Positions 15,983 to 26,597 of a stretch of 36,253 bases of DNA are shown here, one piece after another. Origin of the DNA: Clostridia bacterium. GTDB lineage: Bacteria; Bacillota; Sulfobacillia; SLMV01. The stretch lies in NCBI GenBank assembly GCA_003566675.1, contig PXCI01000142.1, forward strand, positions 1 through 36,253. Reading direction: 5' to 3'. Position 1 is the stretch's first letter; each line of letters starts with the position of its first letter. The translations under genes were made by a program, and so were the position numbers. The notes below the pieces were generated by a model, which saw nothing but the letters and a program-made list of their open reading frames with translations, made no database searches and was not told the origin of the DNA.

Positions 15983-17524
15983 TCACTCCCACTCGATCGT
16001 TCCCGGGGGCTTGGACGTGATATCGTAGGCGACCCGGTTAATCTCCTTTACTTCATTGACGATGCGTCGAGCGGTGCGATCGAGAACGTCATGGGGAATC
16101 CGGGCCCAGTCGGCGGTCATGGCGTCCTCACTGGTCACCGCCCGAAGAATGACTGCCCGGCCGTAGGTTCTTCCGTCTCCCATTACCCCCACACTTCTCG
16201 TATCGGACAAGACGGCAAAGGCCTGCCAGATTTCACGATACAGACCTGCAGCCTGGATTTCCTCGGCGAATATGGCGTCTGCCTTTCGCGCCAGGGAGAG
16301 CTTGTCCCGGGTTATCGCTCCCAGAACTCGCACTGCCAGCCCGGGACCCGGGAAGGGGTGCCGCCAGAGAACCTCATCGGACAGTCCAATCTCTGCACCC
16401 ACCAGCCGCACCTCGTCCTTGAAGAGCTCTCTGAGCGGCTCCACCAGCTCCATTTTCATGTACTCGGGCAGCCCCCCGACGTTGTGGTGGCTCTTGATCA
16501 CCGCAGAACTGCTGGTTCCACTCTCCACCACATCGGGATAAATGGTCCCCTGCACCAGGAACTGGTAGTCCCCGAGGGCTGCAGCCTGTTCCTCGAACAC
16601 GTCAATGAACTGATGTCCGATGATCTTTCGTTTCTCCTCGGGGTCCGATACCCACGCCAGGGCCGTGAGAAATCTGTCCCTGGCATCGACGGATACCACG
16701 TTCATGTTCATCTGGTCCCTGAACATTCGCTCCACCAGTTCACGTTCGCCCTCGCGCAGTAGGCCGTGATCGACAAACACACAGGTTAACCGATCTCCGA
16801 TCGCCTGGTGGACCAGGGTTGCGGCCACCGAGGAGTCGACGCCTCCGCTGAGGCCGCATAGGGCACTTCCATCGCCCACCTGCTTGCGAATCTCCTCCAC
16901 CGATCTGTGGGCGAATCTGCTCATGCTCCATCCCCCCGGGAGCCGGCAGATCCGGTAGAGCCAGTTTTCGAGGATCTTTTTCCCCTGGGGGGTGTGATGC
17001 ACCTCCGGATGAAACTGAACCCCATACAGCTCCCGCTCGGGGTCGGCCATGGCCGCCACCGGGGCATCCGGGGTCGACGCCAGACAGATAAAGCCAGGGG
17101 GCAACCGATCGACCAGGTCGCCGTGGCTCATCCAGGCATCAATCTCATCGGGGAGCCCGGCCAGGAGCTCTCCGCCCCCGGAGATCGAGACCCGGGACCG
17201 GCCGTATTCTGCGTTGGGAGCCGGACGGACGTGGTTCCGCCCTCCGAAGTGTGCCGCGACGAGCTGGTGGCCGTAGCAAATCGCGAGCACCGGCACGCCC
17301 AGGGAATACACCTCGGGGTCGGGCCACGGGGCATTCTCTGCATATACGCTGCCGGGCCCGCCGCTGAGGATCAGTCCTCCTGGCCCCCTGGATCGGATCT
17401 CCTCCGCCGGGAGGTCTCCGGGGACAATCTCACTGTACACGCCCAACTCGCGGACCCGGCGGGCGATCAACTGCGAGTATTGGGCACCAAAATCGAGTAT
17501 GAGCACCTTATCCTGTGTCTTCAC
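15983..17524 (-). CDS. guaA: GMP synthase (glutamine-hydrolysing)
   Basis: Converts XMP to GMP with ATP and glutamine. The class I amidotransferase domain comes first ([22 protein letters not shown], nucleophile Cys in AICYGHQ, HPEV). The ATP-pyrophosphatase domain has the P-loop [11 protein letters not shown], and the C-terminal dimerisation domain ends with the typical [12 protein letters not shown]. At 513 residues it is full length. The start is GTG 17524 with GGGGAGAG six bases upstream. It lies 14 bases after hpt, giving an hpt-guaA purine unit followed by the two-component genes. Confidence 0.98.
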   Translation of the reverse strand: MKTQDKVLILDFGAQYSQLIARRVRELGVYSEIVPGDLPAEEIRSRGPGGLILSGGPGSVYAENAPWPDPEVYSLGVPVLAICYGHQLVAAHFGGRNHVRPAPNAEYGRSRVSISGGGELLAGLPDEIDAWMSHGDLVDRLPPGFICLASTPDAPVAAMADPERELYGVQFHPEVHHTPQGKKILENWLYRICRLPGGWSMSRFAHRSVEEIRKQVGDGSALCGLSGGVDSSVAATLVHQAIGDRLTCVFVDHGLLREGERELVERMFRDQMNMNVVSVDARDRFLTALAWVSDPEEKRKIIGHQFIDVFEEQAAALGDYQFLVQGTIYPDVVESGTSSSAVIKSHHNVGGLPEYMKMELVEPLRELFKDEVRLVGAEIGLSDEVLWRHPFPGPGLAVRVLGAITRDKLSLARKADAIFAEEIQAAGLYREIWQAFAVLSDTRSVGVMGDGRTYGRAVILRAVTSEDAMTADWARIPHDVLDRTARRIVNEVKEINRVAYDITSKPPGTIEWE

Positions 17525-17538
17525 TCAATCTCTCCCCT

Positions 17539-18093
17539 TCATTCCATCTCTGTGACCACGCCCAGGTAGGGTAGATCCCGGTATCTTTCGGCGTAATCGA
17601 GCCCGTATCCGACAACAAACTCGTCGGGGATCTGTCTGCCACAGTAGTCCACGCAAACCGGGACCTCACGACGTTCAGCCTTGTCCAGCAGGACACACAC
17701 TTTCAGGCTCCGTGGGCCCCGCGATGCCAGGTGATCCCTGAGATACCGGAGGGTCAGACCCGTATCGACGATGTCTTCAACGATGATGACGTGACGTCCC
17801 TCGATCGACGTATCAAGATCGTGGAGGATCCGGACAATCCCCGAGGAAGTGGTGCTAGCACCGTAGCTAGAAACAGCCATGAAATCGAGGGCCGTCGGCA
17901 CGGCCATGGATCGGGCAAGGTCCGCCATGAAGACGACCGCACCCTTGAGGATGCCAACCAGGAGCAGCGGGCTTTCAACACTGACTTTATTCCGATAGTC
18001 GCGGGATATCTCAGATCCCAAATTCTCTACCATCTGCCGCAGTTCATCTTCATCAATTAGAAGGCGAATCGGTTCCTCTTTCCAGTACTGCAC
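17539..18093 (-). CDS. hpt: Hypoxanthine(-guanine) phosphoribosyltransferase
   Basis: Salvages hypoxanthine and guanine with PRPP to IMP and GMP. The PRPP-binding loop is VIIVEDIVDTGLTLRYL. Other family motifs are VGILKGAVVFMADLARS, LDFMAVSSYG, CVLLDKAERR and DEFVVGYGLDYAERYR near the end. The track extends to an ATG at 18177, but the family start fits GTG 18093 (VQYWKEEPIRLLI), preceded by GAGGGGGGCGG. That gives 184 residues, the normal size. It is followed closely by guaA. Confidence 0.96.
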   Translation of the reverse strand: MQYWKEEPIRLLIDEDELRQMVENLGSEISRDYRNKVSVESPLLLVGILKGAVVFMADLARSMAVPTALDFMAVSSYGASTTSSGIVRILHDLDTSIEGRHVIIVEDIVDTGLTLRYLRDHLASRGPRSLKVCVLLDKAERREVPVCVDYCGRQIPDEFVVGYGLDYAERYRDLPYLGVVTEME

Positions 18094-18203
18094 AATCCCG
18101 CCCCCCTCATAGGCAAAAGGAACGCTGAAGGCTCTTTCCTTCCCACATAACCCGGGGAACACCCGACGACAATGCAATTATATCCGAATCTCCGGGCCAC
18201 TCT

Positions 18204-18644
18204 CTACCGTTCGCTCCAAAGCTGCATCAACCAGGCCGGCACCCGGTCCGGTTCGGCCTCTTCGCCACCGTAACCCTTGAGGTCCACCACCGGTGTCCCA
18301 TCAAAGGCATCGAGCCCCCTCACCCGGAGTTCCCCGTCGCCCACATGGAGCAGGCGGCACACCGTCACGCCCACGGGATTCGGCCGCGCCGGACTGCGAG
18401 TCGCGAAGACCCCCACCCGGGGGAGATCTTTCCTTCTTTGAGGATGAACCGCGAGGGTGCTGCGGCCCTCTTCGGACGTGCGGTGAAAACAGAATAGAAC
18501 CATCGCGTGGGAGAAATCCTCGAGGCCGTCCAGGGCCGGCCAATACGGCCCCTTCACCTTGATGACCGACTCTATCTCTCGCCACCCCCCTATGGGGTTA
18601 GAGGAGATCCCGTTGACAACACAGCCAATCGGTTCCAGTCTCAC
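18204..18644 (-). CDS. trmO: tRNA (N6-threonylcarbamoyladenosine37-N6)-methyltransferase TrmO / TsaA-like
   Basis: SAM-dependent methylation of t6A37 in tRNA-Thr is the known role of the family in E. coli. The signature VGVFATRSPARPNPVGVTVCRLL is unmistakable for the TsaA/VirR/TrmO fold, with LEPIGCV at the N-terminus and LDAFDGTPVVDLKGY later. At 146 residues it is the short form, lacking the C-terminal domain of E. coli TrmO, as in many Gram-positive and archaeal members. The start is GTG 18644 with GAGGTGA about eight bases upstream. It lies directly behind the groEL terminator. Whether the short form has the same tRNA target is not certain. Confidence 0.85.
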   Translation of the reverse strand: MRLEPIGCVVNGISSNPIGGWREIESVIKVKGPYWPALDGLEDFSHAMVLFCFHRTSEEGRSTLAVHPQRRKDLPRVGVFATRSPARPNPVGVTVCRLLHVGDGELRVRGLDAFDGTPVVDLKGYGGEEAEPDRVPAWLMQLWSER

Positions 18645-18659
18645 AGAAGTTCACCTCAT

Positions 18660-18694
18660 AAAAAAGTCCCCATCCCCGCGCAGGAGATGGGGAC
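18660..18694 (-). terminator. Rho-independent terminator after groEL
   Basis: On the minus strand GTCCCCATC, a short loop and GATGGGGAC form a perfect 9-bp stem followed directly by TTTTTT. It lies 15 bases after the groEL stop and separates the chaperonin operon from trmO. Confidence 0.93.
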
Positions 18695-18709
18695 CTCGCT
18701 TGTGCCTGT

Positions 18710-20365
<1,656 letters not shown>

Positions 20366-20369
20366 CTAG

Positions 20370-20657
20370 CTATTCTACCTTCGCGAGAATATCTCGCTCG
20401 CTCAGAATGAGTACTTCTTCACCCTTGAGTTTGACTTCTGTTCCCGCATACTTCGAATAGATGACGACGTCCCCCTCGGAAACCTCCAGAGGAACCTTCT
20501 CTCCGCTGTCCAGGGTCTTGCCTGTCCCAACGGCCAGAATCTCACCTTGCTGCGGCTTCTCCTTCGCAGTATCGGGCAAAACGATACCGCTGCTGGTAAC
20601 CTCTTCGTCTTCGATCACCTTGATAACAACCCGATCGCCTAAGGGCTTGATCTTCAC
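20370..20657 (-). CDS. groES: Co-chaperonin GroES (Hsp10)
   Basis: Heptameric lid of the GroEL chamber. The 95 residues begin [15 protein letters not shown], with the mobile-loop region [20 protein letters not shown]. The end has [16 protein letters not shown] and a terminal ERDILAKVE. The start is GTG 20657, with GGAGGG eight bases upstream. First gene of the groES-groEL operon. Confidence 0.98.
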   Translation of the reverse strand: MKIKPLGDRVVIKVIEDEEVTSSGIVLPDTAKEKPQQGEILAVGTGKTLDSGEKVPLEVSEGDVVIYSKYAGTEVKLKGEEVLILSERDILAKVE

Positions 20658-20713
20658 AGCAGTTCCCTCCCTTATGTTTTAGATGGACATGGTTCGCTGG
20701 TTCGCGCTTTTTG

Positions 20714-20740
20714 TTAGCACTCTCCCGAGGTGAGTGCTAA
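20714..20740 (-). promoter_or_regulatory. CIRCE operator (HrcA binding site)
   Basis: TTAGCACTC, nine bases, GAGTGCTAA: a perfect match to the consensus, lying just downstream of the predicted groES promoter. HrcA repression relieved by heat shock is the known mechanism. No hrcA gene is in the window. Confidence 0.98.
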
Positions 20741-20751
20741 CATCAAATAAT

Positions 20752-20780
20752 ATGGTATTCTTACCCGGCTCCCACGTCAA
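20752..20780 (-). promoter_or_regulatory. Predicted sigma-A promoter of groES-groEL
   Basis: TTGACG (-35), 17 bases, TACCAT (-10) on the minus strand, with the predicted start a few bases before CIRCE. A TATTAT lies four bases nearer the gene but has no properly spaced -35. Confidence 0.55.
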
Positions 20781-20784
20781 ACCT

Positions 20785-20812
20785 ATAATTCCCCAATCAT
20801 TGGCGGAATTAT
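20785..20812. promoter_or_regulatory. 28-bp near-perfect palindrome upstream of the groES promoter
   Basis: ATAATTCCCCAATCATTGGCGGAATTAT matches its own reverse complement at all but the centre and one symmetric base pair. Its edge is four bases from the -35 of the groES promoter. It lacks a T-run on either strand, so an operator is more likely than a terminator. It is unlike CIRCE. Confidence 0.6.
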
Positions 20813-20928
20813 GCCTTGATGTGCCACCTTATCCGGTTATCATCAGCTTTCGACTCTACACACCTACATAGGGCCAAAGAGAGATAGCGAAAGCCATAAC
20901 AGTCAACCAGAGATCCCGAGGGGCCATG

Positions 20929-21414
20929 TTATGGAAGATGGAGGAAATTTCTTGCCTGTCGGTACGAGTTTTCCCGAGCTTCCTCGCGCATCCAACGGTT
21001 GAGCAGGTACATCGCCACCGCCAGGTAAGGCCCGGCGATGAGCTGATGGGTCAGGGTCGTGGGGGGCAAATCGTGGATCCAGTGGGGGAACATCCCGACC
21101 TCGATGATCCTCTGGGCCACAGCCAGAGGGAAGGCAAAGCGGAAGTAGGTGAAGAAATCGTCGAGCAGATAGAGGTGAGGAAACCCCCACTCCCGCTGCT
21201 CAGGCCACAAGAGGAAATAGACGATGTCCCCTGAAAGTTTGACAGCCGCAAAAAAGACGATGAAACGGGCGAAATGAGGAAAGTCTGGAGCCGTAGCATC
21301 CATAAACCACGCGCTGAACTGGCCCAGCACCAGTGCTGCGGCTGCGAGCAGGGTGAACCTCTGCACCCTCGGCATATCAGCCCCCCTTCCCGATGCTGCA
21401 GTCGGAAGCATCAT
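20929..21414 (-). CDS. Small integral membrane protein, family not recognised
   Basis: Last gene of the ABC-GlmL string. Hydrophobic segments lie around residues 20-37 (FTLLAAAALVLGQFSAW), 50-70 (FIVFFAAVKLSGDIVYFLL), possibly 85-102, and 122-140. Conserved-looking aromatic and charged residues (YFLLWPEQREWGFPHLYLLDDFFTYFRFAFPL) lie between. The track start ATG 21414 overlaps the stop of the preceding gene (ATGA). An internal ATG at 21375 (MPRVQRFTLL) has a better G-rich Shine-Dalgarno six bases upstream. I can assign no function; the coupling to the upstream gene suggests joint action. Confidence 0.75.
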   Translation of the reverse strand: MMLPTAASGRGADMPRVQRFTLLAAAALVLGQFSAWFMDATAPDFPHFARFIVFFAAVKLSGDIVYFLLWPEQREWGFPHLYLLDDFFTYFRFAFPLAVAQRIIEVGMFPHWIHDLPPTTLTHQLIAGPYLAVAMYLLNRWMREEARENSYRQARNFLHLP

Positions 21415-22781
21415 GCCGATGATTTCCCTGCGACGATCTCCACATTTACCACGGGAACCACCGCCCTGCGCCCGTCTCTGAGCAGCACCCTGATAGAAGG
21501 CAACTCTGCCTCGGTCTCATATCTTTGGCTCAGGGTCAACACCTCCTCCACCTCGCCGTAGGCCCCAAAATACGGAGAAGTGATGATTCGAACAAGTTGG
21601 CCGGGTTGTGGCTCCCCCTCCGCAATGCTGACCTCGGAGAAGGATTCCCCTCCATCGACCGGGACTGGGATCAATACCTCGGGCCTCTGGGCCCCCGCCC
21701 GGACCTGCGTCCTGCCGTTGATAGACAGCATCACACCCTCATACAACCTCAACACAGCGACAATCTCCCGGGGAAGACTCAGGCGGCCAAATCCCTCGGT
21801 GAGGATAATGGTCATCGATAGGTCCTCTTCTCCTGTCATCCCCGCCCCGAGTTCTGCCTTCATGAAATGCACAAGATCCAGTTCATCGAGACCACCGACG
21901 ATGATCCCACGGGCCCCATATTCCTCTGCCCGGGAAAGGACCGCCTCATCGGCTATCCCAGCCAGGGCCACCACCCGGTCTGCCACCTGGGCATCCACAT
22001 CCTCTGGGCGTATAACCCGGTCGGCATCACCGAGGACGAGAAGTTCCCCAAAGGCCTCGGCGCCCACTCCAAAGACGCCGTTAAGCACCACCGAGGGTCC
22101 CCGGATCACCACGCCCTCGTCCCCCAGGATCTTCTCCACGGTACCCGTAATGTGCGCCGCTAGGCGGGTGACCTGCATCGGCCGCACGATGTAGACCAGG
22201 CCGTTGTGCGCATCAACACGCTGGATTGTTCCTGCCGCAGGCGCGTAGGCGTAGACCATCCCAGCGGCCCCGGGGCTGGCTGCAAGAACGGCTCCCTGCT
22301 TGACCTCTTGCCCCTCCCGATACTCCATGTACATGCGCACCATGGCCGGCCATACGTCCAGCTGCCGGGCAACATTGACCACCAACACCGGATCGGCCGA
22401 CTGGGCATCCTCTCTTATCAGTATTCTACCGTGCACGGCGGACACGTATTCCACCACGCCGCCCACGGGGGACTGGACGGTCGTGGATCCTCCGAGGATC
22501 CCCTTCTTCATGCGGGCTAAGATATCGCCCTTGGTGACGCGCTGCCCCACCGCCACCTGCAAGGATCTCTGCATGTCACTGCGAGAGATCCGGGGTCGAC
22601 CCATTTCGGACTTCAGGTCCACCACGTAGGGATCTCCGGGGATGAACTCTGTCCGAGCCACGAGGGTGTCAGGGCTAACCCGGTCTCCCTCGGCCACCAG
22701 GATCTCACCCGGAAGGGGAAGGCGCCTCTCCCGCCGCACCGTCTCCCTGCGTATCACTGAATAATGTTCTCCTCCGGTCAC
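21411..22781 (-). CDS. Barrel-sandwich / KOW-like protein downstream of GlmL, function unknown
   Basis: 456 residues, no signal peptide, largely beta-rich. The N-terminal third has lipoyl-like hammerhead repeats (LPGEILVAEGDRVSPDTLVA, VAVGQRVTKGDILARMKKG, QSPVGGVVEYVS), and around 150-200 another such block (GQEVKQGAVLAASPGAAG). No lipoyl- or biotinyl-lysine motif is evident, so these are probably structural. A central alpha/beta part (VVALAGIADEAVLSRAEEYG-ARGIIVGG) and a C-terminal KOW-like module (GQLVRIITSPYFGAYGEVEEVLTL, ending VVPVVNVEIVAG) follow. The start is GTG 22781 overlapping the GlmL stop, with GAGGAGG seven bases upstream. The strict coupling suggests partnership with GlmL. Confidence 0.8.
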   Translation of the reverse strand: MTGGEHYSVIRRETVRRERRLPLPGEILVAEGDRVSPDTLVARTEFIPGDPYVVDLKSEMGRPRISRSDMQRSLQVAVGQRVTKGDILARMKKGILGGSTTVQSPVGGVVEYVSAVHGRILIREDAQSADPVLVVNVARQLDVWPAMVRMYMEYREGQEVKQGAVLAASPGAAGMVYAYAPAAGTIQRVDAHNGLVYIVRPMQVTRLAAHITGTVEKILGDEGVVIRGPSVVLNGVFGVGAEAFGELLVLGDADRVIRPEDVDAQVADRVVALAGIADEAVLSRAEEYGARGIIVGGLDELDLVHFMKAELGAGMTGEEDLSMTIILTEGFGRLSLPREIVAVLRLYEGVMLSINGRTQVRAGAQRPEVLIPVPVDGGESFSEVSIAEGEPQPGQLVRIITSPYFGAYGEVEEVLTLSQRYETEAELPSIRVLLRDGRRAVVPVVNVEIVAGKSSA

Positions 22782-24652
22782 CGCACTACCTCCTCACTAA
22801 TATCACTACGCTCCAGATAATCCGACGGGTACGCATCCAGCGTCTCCACCCAGGACCGGACGGCCTCCATGCGCCGGTCGTCTCTACGGGGGAACCGGAT
22901 TGGTCGGCCGCGGCCGTCGATGATCAGGCCCACTTCACCGCCGCGGACGTCGGCCCTCACCCGGACCCCCGGCCCGTCCCCCACGTCAAAGGAAGATCGA
23001 GGGACGATATCCAGGTGGACACTCTCATCGGCAGCGAGGGGCAGGACCTTGAAGCTTCCCACTCGGATCAGCTCAGAGGTTTCCTCCCCGGACTCTGAGG
23101 TCAGGTGCATCTCAGCCATCACCGTCCCCCGTCTCCCCTCTCCCAGGGGCGCGATCACGGTTGCCAGGGGTACGAGGCAATCACTGACCAGCACCTGTTC
23201 GGCCACATCGGGCAGCAGATCCGCCACGGCCCCCAGGTGGGGCATCATGAAGGCGCGGTCCACGTACAGCCGAACCACACCCTCGGGTTGGGTGGCGTCC
23301 AGCATCATCATGGCCGCCTGCGCCCGGCGAGGGGCGTGGGACAGCAGTCCACCGCTCCCCACAATCACATCCACCTCGTTCATGTTTACCAGGGTCTGCC
23401 CGGTACTCGTCTGCTCCAGGGCATGGTCGTAGGTGCGTGTCTGCTTGATTCCCTTCAGGCCCACTGCCAGTTCACGGTGTTCGGCCAGGGCCAACCTGAG
23501 GGCCTCGCGCCCCACGGCCTGTTCGAGCATCAGGTCCCGCAGGGTGACCGGCAGGGCCGAGGGACGAATGGTCTTGTTGTAGAGCCAGTTACGCAGGTCC
23601 CGATCCGAAACCGAAATCGGAAGCCACCGCATGATCTGCTCCTCCCCGGCCTGGGTGAACACATTGGCGACGCTGTAGCTCATCCCGATGTTGGCGCTGA
23701 CGGAACGGTTGAAGGTTCCCCCCATCACGCTGAACGTGTCTGTTGTCGCACCGCCAATGTCCACGCCGAGGACGTTCACATCGTACCTGGCCGCCATGGT
23801 GCGCATCATCTTGCCTACGGCCGAGGGGGTGGGTTGGACGTGCTTATTGGCCCACTCCAGGATCGTTTTATAGCCCGGGGCCTGCTCCATGACATGGTCA
23901 AGAAACAGATCGTGGATCTTGCCCCGAACCGGCTCCAGGATCTCCTCCTCCAGGGTGGGTCGGATATTGTCAACCGTGTGCACATCAAAGCTGTCTTTCA
24001 TGATGTGGGCAACCACATCCCTGGCATTCTGATTGCCGGCAAAGATCACGGGCAGATTCCGGTCATCCCCCAACCTGGAACGTGGGTTTGCCGACGCCAC
24101 GTATTCTGCAAGAGCTGCGACATGAGAGACGTTCCCCTGGTTGGTACCCCCGGCCAACAGGACGATGTCGGGTCGCTGGTTACGGAGCAACCTGACCCTC
24201 TCTACCACACTGCGGCCGTCATCGGTGGCGACCACCCCCATCACGATGGCACCCGCCCCCAGGGCCGCTCTCTCAGCACTCTCCGCCGTGATGGCCCGCA
24301 TCAGGCCCACGCACATCATCTGCAGCCCGCCCCCTGCGCTGCTGGTGGCCACAAAAAGGTCTGCGCCGGACCCATCGTCGGATCGGGGAGTAATCAACTG
24401 GTCGTCCTTGAGAAACCTTCTCGACATCTCTTCTTCCAGGCGCACCAGGGCAGCCCGAAGGCCAATCATTACATCCTCCTGGGGCGCCTCGACGGTGGTT
24501 TTCGCTTCTGCCCGTCCGGTGACCCGGTAGTGCTCATTGGTTCGTTCGATCAGCACAACCTTCGTCGTGGTGCTGCCCACATCAACGGCCATGATGCTGT
24601 TGTACGGGAAATCCGTCTCTGTCATGCCGATTGCGTCCTCCAATCCTCGCAT
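22778..24652 (-). CDS. GlmL/MutL-family ASKHA ATPase, long form
   Basis: The two ASKHA nucleotide-binding loops are plain: IMAVDVGSTTTKVVLIER at the N-terminus and NVLGVDIGGATTDTFSV in the middle. Family blocks include ATSSAGGGLQMMCVGLM, LLAGGTNQGN, VIFAGNQNARD and VDVIVGSGGLLSHAPR. GlmL is encoded with B12-dependent glutamate mutase in clostridia and is thought to act in mutase assembly or reactivation. This protein is 624 residues, about 160 longer than GlmL, the extra part being a beta-rich C-terminal domain (VRVRADVRGGEVGLIIDGRG). No B12 mutase subunit is nearby; it follows ABC permeases instead. The start may be ATG 24652 or ATG 24625 (MTETDFPYNS, GGAGGA ten bases upstream). Confidence 0.88.
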   Translation of the reverse strand: MRGLEDAIGMTETDFPYNSIMAVDVGSTTTKVVLIERTNEHYRVTGRAEAKTTVEAPQEDVMIGLRAALVRLEEEMSRRFLKDDQLITPRSDDGSGADLFVATSSAGGGLQMMCVGLMRAITAESAERAALGAGAIVMGVVATDDGRSVVERVRLLRNQRPDIVLLAGGTNQGNVSHVAALAEYVASANPRSRLGDDRNLPVIFAGNQNARDVVAHIMKDSFDVHTVDNIRPTLEEEILEPVRGKIHDLFLDHVMEQAPGYKTILEWANKHVQPTPSAVGKMMRTMAARYDVNVLGVDIGGATTDTFSVMGGTFNRSVSANIGMSYSVANVFTQAGEEQIMRWLPISVSDRDLRNWLYNKTIRPSALPVTLRDLMLEQAVGREALRLALAEHRELAVGLKGIKQTRTYDHALEQTSTGQTLVNMNEVDVIVGSGGLLSHAPRRAQAAMMMLDATQPEGVVRLYVDRAFMMPHLGAVADLLPDVAEQVLVSDCLVPLATVIAPLGEGRRGTVMAEMHLTSESGEETSELIRVGSFKVLPLAADESVHLDIVPRSSFDVGDGPGVRVRADVRGGEVGLIIDGRGRPIRFPRRDDRRMEAVRSWVETLDAYPSDYLERSDISEEVVR

Positions 24653-24655
24653 CTG

Positions 24656-25906
24656 TCAAAGAATCCTCCGTCTGTGTAGTAAATCTTGCACGGTCATATT
24701 CCTCGCCATGCCCGAGGGCAGGGCCGCACCCACGTAGAAAACGGCGGCCGCAACCAGGGCAGCAATGATAAAGGAGCGGGGGGTCATCACGTAGGGAACC
24801 AGGGTATACCGGATCAACAAGGTGACCACGATCCACGTTCCCACGGTGCCCGCGATGATGCCCAGAAGGGCGGTCAAAAAGCCCTCCTGAAGGAGCATCA
24901 TCCGCACTTCGTCGTTGAACGTGCCCAGGGCTTTGAAAACCCCCAAATCCCTCTGCCTTTCCAAAAATGCCAGCAGCAAAACGTTCAGAACGCCCAGGGC
25001 ACAAAAGAGCAGGATCAGGATGATCACAATCCTGCCAGAGGAAAAGACCCCGGTCAGGAGTCCCCCGGCCATCTGCTGCCCGTGGATCCGGCTGATCATC
25101 GTCGCGCCGGGCAAAAAACCCCTCGCCTTCCTTGAAGCTTCCCCGGGTGCCCCCGAGCTTAACAGGATGAAGTTGCCCCCGGACTCCCCGGCAAGGGGTG
25201 GAAGGTGGACCCCGGGCAACCGAATCATTGGGTCACCGAGAAAGGGGTCATCGGTGGCAAAGAGCCCGCAGACCTGGTAGGTGGCGCGGTGGGACATCCC
25301 CCCCGAATCGAGCCACTCCACGTTGAAATCATGCCCCACTTCCAGGCCCACACTCCGGGCTGCTTCCAGCGGGAGCAGGATCTGCCCCTCGCCGGTGGGG
25401 AGGCTCCCCTCCTCGAGCTGAAGCATCGCAGCGAACCCCGGGCCTGCCCCTTCCTCGAAGGCACCATCTTCCAGCCCGACCAGGTAATGGTGACCCAGGG
25501 GACTATACACCGGGACCCGATGGCCCGAGGCAAAGGCCCTCACCTCGGGGATGAAGTTCAGCCGGTGAATCTGATCTGTCGACCAGCCCGACTCCCGGAA
25601 AGCAACCACATCAGCAATCATGGGGATCTCAGCCACCTGGCCGCGGAAGCTCAGCTCTGTTGCACTGAAATACGAATCAGACAGGACAAACACCAGTACG
25701 GTCAGGGCAACGCACAGCGCCATGATCGCCGCCCGCCACTTCCTCCGCCGAATGCTCCTGGCCGAATAGGGGAACATGAGAGTCCAGGTGTTCTTCACAA
25801 ATCGGAAGGTGCGGGCGTTCAGATTCGCCAGCAACCGGGCCACAGGCGACAAAATAATCTCCAGGGAGGTCTGGATCCCCTTGTCGTCCCCTCGTCCGGA
25901 AGCCAC
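24656..25906 (-). CDS. ABC transporter permease, FtsX/MacB-like (B2)
   Basis: An N-terminal membrane anchor (AAIMALCVALTVLVFVLSD) is followed by a ~200-residue extracytoplasmic domain (containing VPVYSPLGHHYLVGLEDGAF). The FtsX core has three helices near the C-terminus (IVIILILLFCALGVLNVLLL; FLTALLGIIAGTVGTWIVV; FIIAALVAAAVFYVGAAL). The coupling segment ERQRDLGVFKALGTFNDEV contacts the ATPase. The track starts at 25981, but GTG 25906 (VASGRGDDKG) one base after the ATPase stop, with GGAGG six bases upstream, is preferred. That gives 416 residues. Substrate unknown; MacB/LolC-type transporters usually act on periplasmic, lipoprotein, peptide or drug substrates. Confidence 0.85.
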   Translation of the reverse strand: MASGRGDDKGIQTSLEIILSPVARLLANLNARTFRFVKNTWTLMFPYSARSIRRRKWRAAIMALCVALTVLVFVLSDSYFSATELSFRGQVAEIPMIADVVAFRESGWSTDQIHRLNFIPEVRAFASGHRVPVYSPLGHHYLVGLEDGAFEEGAGPGFAAMLQLEEGSLPTGEGQILLPLEAARSVGLEVGHDFNVEWLDSGGMSHRATYQVCGLFATDDPFLGDPMIRLPGVHLPPLAGESGGNFILLSSGAPGEASRKARGFLPGATMISRIHGQQMAGGLLTGVFSSGRIVIILILLFCALGVLNVLLLAFLERQRDLGVFKALGTFNDEVRMMLLQEGFLTALLGIIAGTVGTWIVVTLLIRYTLVPYVMTPRSFIIAALVAAAVFYVGAALPSGMARNMTVQDLLHRRRIL

Positions 25907-25907
25907 C

Positions 25908-26597
25908 TCACACCTCCTCCCTCTCGATGGCCCCGTCGCGCATGTAGACAATCCGCGAGGCATAGTTCCTGGCAGCGTCATCGTGGGAGACCACCACGAA
26001 GGTCTGCCCGCTCTCCTCGTTCAGGCGGCGAAATAGATCCATGACCTCTGCACTGCTGTGGGTGTCCAGGTTCCCGGTGGGCTCGTCGGCCAGTACCACT
26101 TCAGGCTCATTGGCCAGGGCCCTCGCCACGGCAACCCGCTGCTGCTCTCCTCCCGACAGCTCATGGGGGTAATGGTCCATGCGGTCACTGAGCCCCACGG
26201 ATTCCAACAGGTCCTGGCATCTTCTCTGTGCCTCTCGGACATCCAGGCCGATCAGCCGCATGGGAAGTTCAACATTCTCCTTCGCCGTCAGGTCTGGCAG
26301 CAGATTGAAGAACTGAAAGACAAAACCCACTTTCGTCCGCCGCATGCGGGCGAGGCTGTTCTCATTGAGGTCGCTGTACCGTTGGTCCTGCAGCATCACC
26401 TCGCCGAAGGTCGGCCGGTCCAGCCCTCCCAGTAGATTCAGCAGGGTACTCTTGCCGCAACCCGAGGGACCGGTCAGAAGCACAAACTCTCCCGGATAGA
26501 TGCGCATGGAAATACCGTCGACGGCCCTCACCCCCGCACCGACCAGAAAGATCTTGGTGAGATCCGTCGCAGTGACAATGGCAGCCTTCTCAGACAT
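25908..26597 (-). CDS. ABC transporter ATP-binding protein, MacB/LolD type (1)
   Basis: Complete nucleotide-binding domain in 229 residues: Walker A GPSGCGKST, Q-loop VFQFFNLLP, ABC signature ELSGGEQQRVAVARAL, Walker B VVLADEPTGNLD, H-loop VVVSHD. The 'N-L-D-T' D-loop and short length are typical of the LolD/MacB/FtsE group that pairs with FtsX-type permeases. The start is ATG 26597, with GGAGGTG eight bases upstream, overlapping the previous permease by eight bases. Confidence 0.96.
   Translation of the reverse strand: MSEKAAIVTATDLTKIFLVGAGVRAVDGISMRIYPGEFVLLTGPSGCGKSTLLNLLGGLDRPTFGEVMLQDQRYSDLNENSLARMRRTKVGFVFQFFNLLPDLTAKENVELPMRLIGLDVREAQRRCQDLLESVGLSDRMDHYPHELSGGEQQRVAVARALANEPEVVLADEPTGNLDTHSSAEVMDLFRRLNEESGQTFVVVSHDDAARNYASRIVYMRDGAIEREEV

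Noticed and set aside
14642-16762. 706-residue plus-strand ORF
   Set aside because: It is antisense to the kinase, regulator and guaA genes, whose minus-strand products are clear families. Its product is low-complexity (Gln/His/Gly-rich) with no recognisable domain.
21411-22781. Lipoyl/biotin carrier protein
   Set aside because: Hammerhead-like blocks are present but no modification-lysine motif (such as M-K-M or D-K-A/V) could be found.
23105-24679. 524-residue plus-strand ORF
   Set aside because: Antisense shadow of the GlmL-type gene; His/Gly/Gln-rich with no motif and no ribosome-binding site.
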